NCBI GenBank assembly: GCA_026122225.1
Contig: JANEZZ010000983.1
Location: 682,001-746,000 of the forward strand
Reading direction: 5' to 3'
Source of the DNA: Heloderma charlesbogerti
Lineage: Eukaryota; Chordata; Lepidosauria; Squamata; Helodermatidae
DNA length: 64,000 nucleotides
The notes beneath the pieces were generated by a model that saw nothing but the letters and a program-made list of their open reading frames with translations, ran no database searches and was not told the origin of the DNA. Positions 57,403 through 64,000 of this stretch are shown here, piece after piece. Numbering within the stretch: the stretch's first letter is position 1; each line of letters starts with the position of its first letter. The position numbers were made by a program, and so were the translations under genes.

Positions 57403-59148
57403 CTATAGAGAGGGAAAAACACACACACATACAAGATTAACAGTAAACATGTCATTCTGTGATCGGAACTATTTCAACTAAAGGATTATTCCAGAAGCTC
57501 TCACTAAGCTGATTTCCATACAAATGAACAAAAAGGGAGCCTCAAAAATAGCACTTATGTTTAATTAACACCACATTACATCAGCTGGATACCAGATTTT
57601 GTGGAGTGGGTGGGATGCAGATGCAGAAACATAAGAACAAGCTTTCCTAAATCAGTTCCTTATGAGTCAGGACCATAAAGGAGAGCTTGTTCAACCAGAG
57701 ACCATTAAATTGGGGTAACTGGAGTGTGGCCATACAAGGTTCTTGTTTTCCTAGTGGAAAACTACCAGTGCCTTCCAAAGGTTGAACTTTCTTGGAATGC
57801 TGCACTTTGCATGAAATAAGAGGTAAAATACTTTGGTTTAAGCTGTCCGCATCTAACACAGTTTCCAGAAGGTAAAAAATAGTGCTCAGAGTTGAAAAGG
57901 AACGTCCATGAATTGCCATTCATTACTCTTTAATACATTAAGAGTTTCATATGTGCTGTATCCAAATGGACTTGGAAACATGGAAAACTGCTATTCCTGC
58001 TTAGTTCTTTGTTTAACCCACAGTATGCTAGACCTGTGGAAATGTTGACTATAGGGCTGTATCCAGTACTGGCGGTTTGCCTCTGCTCGTTCTGCCTGAG
58101 GGACAGACCACCAGTGCAACAGGGAGCGAGCGTTTACCAAAGCAACCCTGGAAATGATCCGAAATGCTCATTTCCGGAAGGGGGTAGGTCAGTGCAGCTT
58201 CCTTCTGCCAGCTCCACTGACCTGCCCCGTTCCAGAAATGAGAGTTTGGGCTCATTTCCAGTCACTTAAGGAACACTAGCTTCCAGCTGAACTAACAGTA
58301 GGTCCTGATGGTGCACGGGCAACATTGGATACTGCCCATAGGATTTTTATTTAAATTGGAATTCCAAAGTTTGCAGAAGTGCAAAACGTCTTTAGAAAAG
58401 AGTCCAAAAATAGCTCAGTGAGAACTGAGCATGCTCAGGGGTCAGGAATGCTGACTGGCTGCTAGGGGGGATAAAAAATAAAACCAGGGGGCAGGGGGGA
58501 TAAAATGGAGTATCTTGGGAGATGGTGTTGCTGGCTGCCTAAACAGGAGAACTATGCTATTTCATTGTAGGTACCACTTGTACCAATATAACTTTGTTGG
58601 GGATGTACACTGGTTTGAATGAACAGAAGATATATTAACTGAGATCCAGATAACAAGAATTGTAACTTACTGTCAATATAACTTTATATACAAAATCCTC
58701 AGGCAGTGGAGGGGGAGAACACCATTCTTTTCTTGACTACGTCTGATAGAAAGAAAATACTTTCATCCTGAACTTGTGTGGGCTGTACAGCCTACTGCTT
58801 CTTGCTTTCATTCCCCCCCCCCCAAGTCTATCAAGCTTAAACCTCAAAGAAGGAAACTGATTTTCCATGCATCAGGTGCCTATATTGTTCTTTTCAGAGT
58901 GTAATATAATTATTTTCATTATAGCCCCAGGACAACTCTTGCTAATCTCTCTCCAAAAGAAAGAAAACCAGAACTCCCCCCCACCCCGCTCTCCCTGCAG
59001 GTCTCAAGCTTGTACAGTTTCTCTCGTACTGTTATACCTCACATAAAAATGGCTTGCTGGGTTAAAAGAAAAAGTGCAGCTGTTTCATTAAAGCAAGCTC
59101 CCCAGGAAATATATTTTTAACAGGTAGGATGAATACTCACTCTATGCA

Positions 59149-59174
59149 TGTGTGTGTGTGTGTGTGTGTGTGTG
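59149..59174 (+). repeat. (GT)n microsatellite
   Basis: About 13 TG units. Confidence 0.95.
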
Positions 59175-60649
59175 AATAATATTATCTCCTAGGGCAACTC
59201 TAATGAACAGCTGAAGGCCAATAAGAGCCTTTCGAATGACCTCAAGCGATGTAAGGCTTTAGGTCAAAATACATGAGAGCTGCCTGGTTCAACTCTGGCA
59301 TTATTCAGTACATAAACCGTTCTTGATATTGGTCTTTTTTGGATACAACCATAGTGCTAGTGTTATGTGAGCCTCAGGCACATCAGCTCTCCCCTCTGGC
59401 ACAGTTGCACCAGAAGAGATTGGAAGCCTTTGCTTCCATTTTTTAACTAACCACAGTTTAGTGTTATATCTGACTACAAACTGTAGTTAGGCTTAATTAA
59501 TGGTTTATTGAAACAAGGCAACTTCAAACCATGGTTTATGTAGTATTTCCCCCCTCAACCACAGTTAAGATTAATCACACTTTATGGTTCAGATGCAATG
59601 ATAAAATGTGGTGAATTGAAATTGGAAGCAAAAACTTCTGATCTCCTCCTTGTGGCTAGATCTGTCATCTAATAGTCCCAGAGAGACTCCTTGTTATGCC
59701 TCAATTCGACTCACCAAACATACAGTATATTCATTTAATTTATAGATTTAAAAAATGAATTAAGGGCCTCCAAGGAAAACTATCAAATACTTTATTACTG
59801 GCTAAAGTGAGAGTTCACAAATAATTAAGATGGCTTGCAAACTCCTTAACTTTTTTTTAAAAAGTGTAGAATTTGGCTCTCTAGGTTTGTTTTACAGAAA
59901 CATTTGCACATTTTACAGCATTAGTCCCTCGTATTTGGTTTTATCTAGTTTCAACCTGTTACATTTAACCAGACCAACCACTTTGATCTGTCAGAGAAAA
60001 CATATTTCCTTCCAGCCAGCCTGATAAGAGCGTCTTTGATTTCACACAGATTATCTGTAGCCTACCTCTTTACAGTAAGTGCCTTGGGCAGCTGAAGCAG
60101 ATAACTGTAGAGATTGTGAAAACTATTTCCACAGAGGTAACTTGAATACTAAAATTCACATATACACTTTTCAAAAAGAGAGTTACATGAGTATTCCTGT
60201 GGGATCAACACTAGTGTAATCCTATGCATGTGTACTCAGAAGTAAGATCTGGTGGTGGGGGGGGGAAGAGAGAAAAAGTCTGGGGTCAAGCAGGGTTTGG
60301 TGGGAACATCTGGAGGTCCTGGTGAGTGGTAGTGTGCCTGCTGACACTGTGTTACTGACCCCTACGTTAACAACAGTGGACCCAATATTATAAATTGAAA
60401 TGCATGGGCTAACTGAAGGAAAATTTCTTGAGAAGAATTTCTCGAGGAAAAGAAGTTTCTTGAGAAAAATAAAAGCTTGGATCTTGAAAAATCCAACAAG
60501 AATCCATAGGCTATATGGAAGTGCCTCATGAATTCATGCTGTTCACAATATTCGAGACATTCAATAGTTTTTAAAAAATGTTTGGGTATATTTATTTTTG
60601 GGAAAGTGCTCACATGTTGACTTCTCCAGTTTCACAGTGGCCTGGTTTG

Positions 60650-61060
60650 CACGTAATGCTAACCCATTATTTATTTAACCCATGGTTTGTTGTCCTACCC
60701 AGGGTTTGTCTAGCAGCCAATTGAACAAACCATGGTTTGTTTTCTCAGTTCCTGGGTTGTTTCTCTTCTCCTTCACCCACTTGTTTCCTGTATCTCAAAT
60801 GCCTTTGCAGCACTATAGTACTGGCATGTAGACCTGGGTTGCTGGTTTTTTAACCACTCTTGCTTGCCATCTCTGTAGCCTGGTGAAACAACCCATGGTT
60901 CTGGATTTGCTCATGGTTTAAATAATCCAGAATTCACAACCCAACAACAAAACATGGGGTCTTTTTCTGGGTTGTTCCTGGTTACCAAACCATGGTTTGT
61001 TAGCATGGCTGCATTTACACATCACAACACCCAGAATTCAACAACCCATACATATCACCA
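60650..61060. repeat. Cluster of AACCATGGTTTG inverted motifs
   Basis: The motif AACCCATGGTTTG or AAACCATGGTTTGT, itself a palindrome, occurs about five times in 400 bases, with CCTGGGTTGT and its complement between. It opens CCTGGTTTGCACGTAATGCT and closes GCATTTACACATCACAACAC. It probably is one or more foldback DNA elements, but the boundaries are unclear. Confidence 0.5.
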
Positions 61061-61309
61061 CATCACTGAAAAAATAGTCTTAACAGCCATTCATTTTTAA
61101 AATTTTAGGGTGGTCTACATAAAAATCAAACATTCAATAGAATAAAATGATCTAAAATCTAAACAGAAAGAAACATTGAGATACATAAAACTATTTCAGC
61201 CAGCTTAAAAATACACATTTAAATTTAAAAATAGAAATGGTTAATTCCACCCGCCCTGCCCTCCCAATGCCTGTGCAAATAAAAGGTTTTAACACAATGC
61301 TAAAAAGAA

Positions 61310-61750
61310 TACAGCATTAGTGCCAGGCACACTTCTCATAGAATGACATTTAAAAGTCAGGGTGCCACCGTAGAAAAGGCCCTCACTTTTGTAGATGATA
61401 AATTCTTCTCTTATCGAAGTAATAGGGAGAAGAGCCTCCTCTGATTATCTTAATGCATGGGAAAATTGATATGGGAGGAGGTGCTTTAGAGGTAAGCACC
61501 AGAATCTTTAATTGGGCTTCGTAGCTAATAGGCAGCTCTTTCAGAACTGATGTAATATGGCAAACCAGCCAGAACAGCAGAATTCTGAACTAGCTGGAGC
61601 TTCCAAACAGTTTTCAAGGACAGATTACAGAGAGACTGCAGTAGATTTCCATTACATCTAGTACAGAAAGTAGTACAGTAGTTTGAGTGATCCCATCTCC
61701 TGTAGCCAGGGTACATCTTTGAAGTTCCAAGTTGCTATCTAGAGAACTTC
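61310..61750 (+). mobile_element. Unclassified interspersed repeat, LINE-like
   Basis: Phrases such as AGAAAAGGCCCTCACTTTTG, GAACTAGCTGGAGCTTCC, AACAGTTTTCAAGGACAG and CAGAACAGCAGAATTCTGAA match the style of a high-copy repeat I associate with squamate genomes. Identity and strand of the parent element are not certain. Confidence 0.4.
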
Positions 61751-61989
61751 TCAAGACACAAATACAAACAATGCTTTACAAAGCAAGGCTCCTGAAACAT
61801 ATCTGGCAGACTGCAGTTTAAATCCTGTTGCTTTCTGGTTAGAATGTGCTGCACAGCCAATTTCTAACTTTTCAGTAGTGCAAAGAGGTGCTGTCATTAC
61901 TAGGAGCTTGATCTTGAAAAAGTAGATCACATCATTCAGAAAAAAACATGGAAACATTACATGGAAAATGTGATGACCAGATTCCAAAG

Positions 61990-62110
61990 CAGCATTCCCC
62001 AATCTGGTGCCTTCCAGATGTTTTAGATTTCAGCTCCCCAGCCAGCATGGCCAATGGTCAGGCATGCTGGGAGTTGTAGTCCAAAACATCTGGAGGCATC
62101 ACGTTGGGCT
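61990..62110. mobile_element. Type A hAT-like MITE
   Basis: CAGCATTCCCCAATCTGGTG at the left, CCAGCATGGCCAATGGTCAG in the middle, and GAGTTGTAGTCCAAAACATC then GGAGGCATCACGTTGGGC at the right. Confidence 0.7.
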
Positions 62111-63320
62111 GCCCTGGAGACAATTAAACTTCTTCATACATTTTGAAACCTATCACAATATGAAAAACAAAGGCTACAATCCTGTGTCAGAGTCTTAAAA
62201 ATGCTACAATGGGATCAATTTTCCAAACAGCAATCCCCTTGAACTAACATGCAAATTACATTTGGTAAACTACAGCAAACTAGGTTACAATAGGGAGCCA
62301 AGATATAACAATTGTTAGTTTCATCAAATAAAAGCATGTCTTCTGGATTTTGTTTCCTTAATTAAAGGAGTCTCCTGTCAGGGTTTTTTCCCCCCTTCAA
62401 AGATTTCTTTCCTCCAAGCTTGAAAATCATGTAAGAGCCACATCTGCATTTATGGATCATATTAAAAGTGAATGGGCTTCTTGTCATAATCAGGGAAACA
62501 TCAGTGCTTGCCTTCATCAAAGCGAATTCAGAGACTTTTAACTCTCACGTGAATACAATTTCTAAAATTCAGATGAAAATTATACTTGAATGGTGCCGAG
62601 TTTCAGCAGCTCATAGTATATGCCCGGCGACAAAATATTATTTTTCACACATTGCTCCTCTTGTTAGTAAAGTATGAATTCTGTGTGTTGATATGCTGGG
62701 TGCCAAAAACAGAAGAAGGGAGAAGACAGGAGAGGGACCCCTTAAAATGAGGGTCTCTTGCGGTATGCAAGAAAATCTTCATTTCTTGAAAAAGATCACC
62801 CCAAACCAGTAGGGATTGACATATGCACACTTCTCCTACGTTGGTTCTGAATTGGTTGAGATCTAGTACACATGTGCTAGATCTCAGCCAGCCAGCCTGA
62901 TTATTACTGAAAAATTATTTTACTGTGCATGCATAGATGTCAGTTTTAAATCAAGAGTGCAGCATCTTTATTTAGATGGTTGGATTATTATGCCCATTTA
63001 GTTAGTGAACACTAGACTCCAAATGAATTGGGTCCTTTCTTGCTATACATGCTTGAGCTCCCCCAGAACTGATCTAGAGACACGAGGCGGGGCATTTGAT
63101 GTTATCTGTAACTTGGTGGATATGTTCAGGGGTGAGTGCAAAGTCTATGCAGCAATTTAAACACAGTAGACAGTAATATATAACTGAAATTTTGTGAATT
63201 CAAACAAAGCTGCAGCTAAACTGTTTACAGACTTGCAGCTAACCATTTGGAATTGCCTTTAGACCCCACTTCCATTCAGATTTAGAGAGTCTGTGGTGTG
63301 GAGGATTTCCCATAAGTCTT

Positions 63321-63593
63321 TGGGCAGAATCCAACAGGGCGCTTATGCCCCCACCAATTCTCTTATGCCCCACCAATTCCACTGTGCAACGTCAATTTAG
63401 CGCTTCTGGAGCAACCTGGAACATGTGCTTCTGCTTGTCTCGGGGCTTCTTTCAGGAAGAGCGACATCTCCCTTGTGTAAGTGGTGGGTCCTGCTTATGC
63501 AATGGAATTGGTGAGACCCATCACTTGCGGAAGGGGATCGGTGGGACAGAAGGGAATTAGTGGGGGCATAAGCACCCCACTGGATTCTGCCCA
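63321..63593. mobile_element. Foldback MITE with about 40-bp ends
   Basis: TGGGCAGAATCCAACAGGGC followed by GCTTATGCCCCCACCAATTC faces GGAATTAGTGGGGGCATAAG then CACCCCACTGGATTCTGCCC. The middle is also largely inverted (GACATCTCCCTTGTGTAAG region). Length 273 bp, no coding capacity. Confidence 0.75.
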
Positions 63594-63690
63594 TAGATCT
63601 AAAAAAGTATGTGATGAATGCCTATATGCATCCAAGTGCATAGTATTTTCATATAGGGGGTTATTGCAAGGAAGATATGCACACAGACAG

Positions 63691-63946
63691 CTTTTCTACA
63701 CAAGGCATTTATTGTGCACTTCTTATTCATGGACATTTATGGGTTCTTTAGATGATGTCCTGATCCTCCAGTTTTCCTTCTGTTTTTTAAGAGCACTTTT
63801 CTGGATTTTTAAAGAGAGGGTAAATGGGGTATTATTTCTGTTGCGGAAAAGCAGGAAAGGAAAAGCTCCTTGTGTAGAGCTCGGATCTCAATTCTGTGAT
63901 GAAACTGAAAGCAGATACAGCGATTAACAGCCTTGTGTAGAAAAAG
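63691..63946. mobile_element. MITE with CTTTTCTACACAAGGC ends
   Basis: CTTTTCTACACAAGGC at 63691-63706 is the complement of GCCTTGTGTAG followed by an A run and G at 63930-63946. Inside, GAAGGAAAAG-type and AGGTTCTTTAGATGATGTCC-like stretches are only partly inverted. Length about 256 bp. Confidence 0.65.
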
Positions 63947-64000
63947 TCAGAGTAACCAAAATGTAATACAACTTTTTACTTTAAGAACATGAGTTCTGAC

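Larger units (their letters stand above)
57403..64000 (-). other. DLC1 intron sequence at the right edge
   Basis: Intron 5' of the exon at 57339. I looked on the minus strand for the preceding SAM exons and did not see them. Contents: a repeat stretch (58045-58340), a (GT)n run (59149-59174), a stretch with AACCACAGTTTAG motifs (59430-59690), a region dense in AACCATGGTTTG inverted motifs (60650-61060), a LINE-like or unclassified repeat (about 61310-61750), a type A copy (61990-62110) and two MITEs (63321-63593, 63691-63946). Confidence 0.6.

Noticed and set aside
57403..64000. Upstream DLC1 SAM-domain exons
   Set aside because: I looked on the minus strand for the exon ending in EALC plus a split arginine and saw no match with splice sites. 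They are probably beyond the right edge.

Overview
The window is vertebrate nuclear DNA, most likely from a squamate reptile (lizard or snake). It has two spliced, mammal-like genes with large introns, and a repeat load of an RTE-BovB LINE, CR1 and L2-like LINEs, a tRNA-type SINE and many small palindromic DNA-transposon derivatives. BovB together with CR1/L2 points to squamates. The species cannot be named from the sequence alone.

Layout. The first 8.6 kb hold the coding part of TRMT9B (tRNA methyltransferase 9B, formerly KIAA1456/hTRM9L) on the plus strand, in three coding exons (3902-4055, 6110-6283, 7305-8338) that join into an intact 453-residue frame. From about 8.8 to 12.0 kb lies a nearly full-length but broken BovB element on the minus strand, inserted in an older hAT-like element. 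From 12 to 29 kb is intergenic, AT-rich, repeat-strewn DNA with no gene I can support. From about 29.0 kb to the right edge is the 3' part of DLC1 (RhoGAP/START tumour suppressor, ARHGAP7) on the minus strand. Eleven coding exons are visible: 33159-33279, 33910-34083, 34287-34504, 36271-36489, 37242-37356, 37824-38037, 41092-41290, 41833-41992, 44898-45068, 49810-51233 and 57339-57402. They give about 1025 residues, everything except roughly the first 65 residues of the short isoform. The exons that begin the SAM domain were not found up to 64000. All splice phases agree. The two genes are convergent, the same neighbourhood they have in mammals (human 8p22).

The two genes do not form a functional unit. 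TRMT9B is an S-adenosylmethionine-dependent methyltransferase of the Trm9/ALKBH8 group. DLC1 switches off Rho GTPases at focal adhesions. I see no new multi-gene system here. The parts most worth a second look are a GC-AG intron with an overlapping tandem GT donor in the DLC1 RhoGAP region, two palindromic MITE types that share ends and TTA/TAA target-site duplications, the nested order of several transposons, a 12-bp target-site duplication around a truncated BovB, a catalytic-residue change in the long BovB, and a 393-bp foldback inside the probable DLC1 3' UTR.

Exon boundaries were derived by reading splice consensus and by recalled family sequence; no alignment was run. Repeat family names are assigned from recognisable motifs, and repeat boundaries are approximate unless target-site duplications are given.
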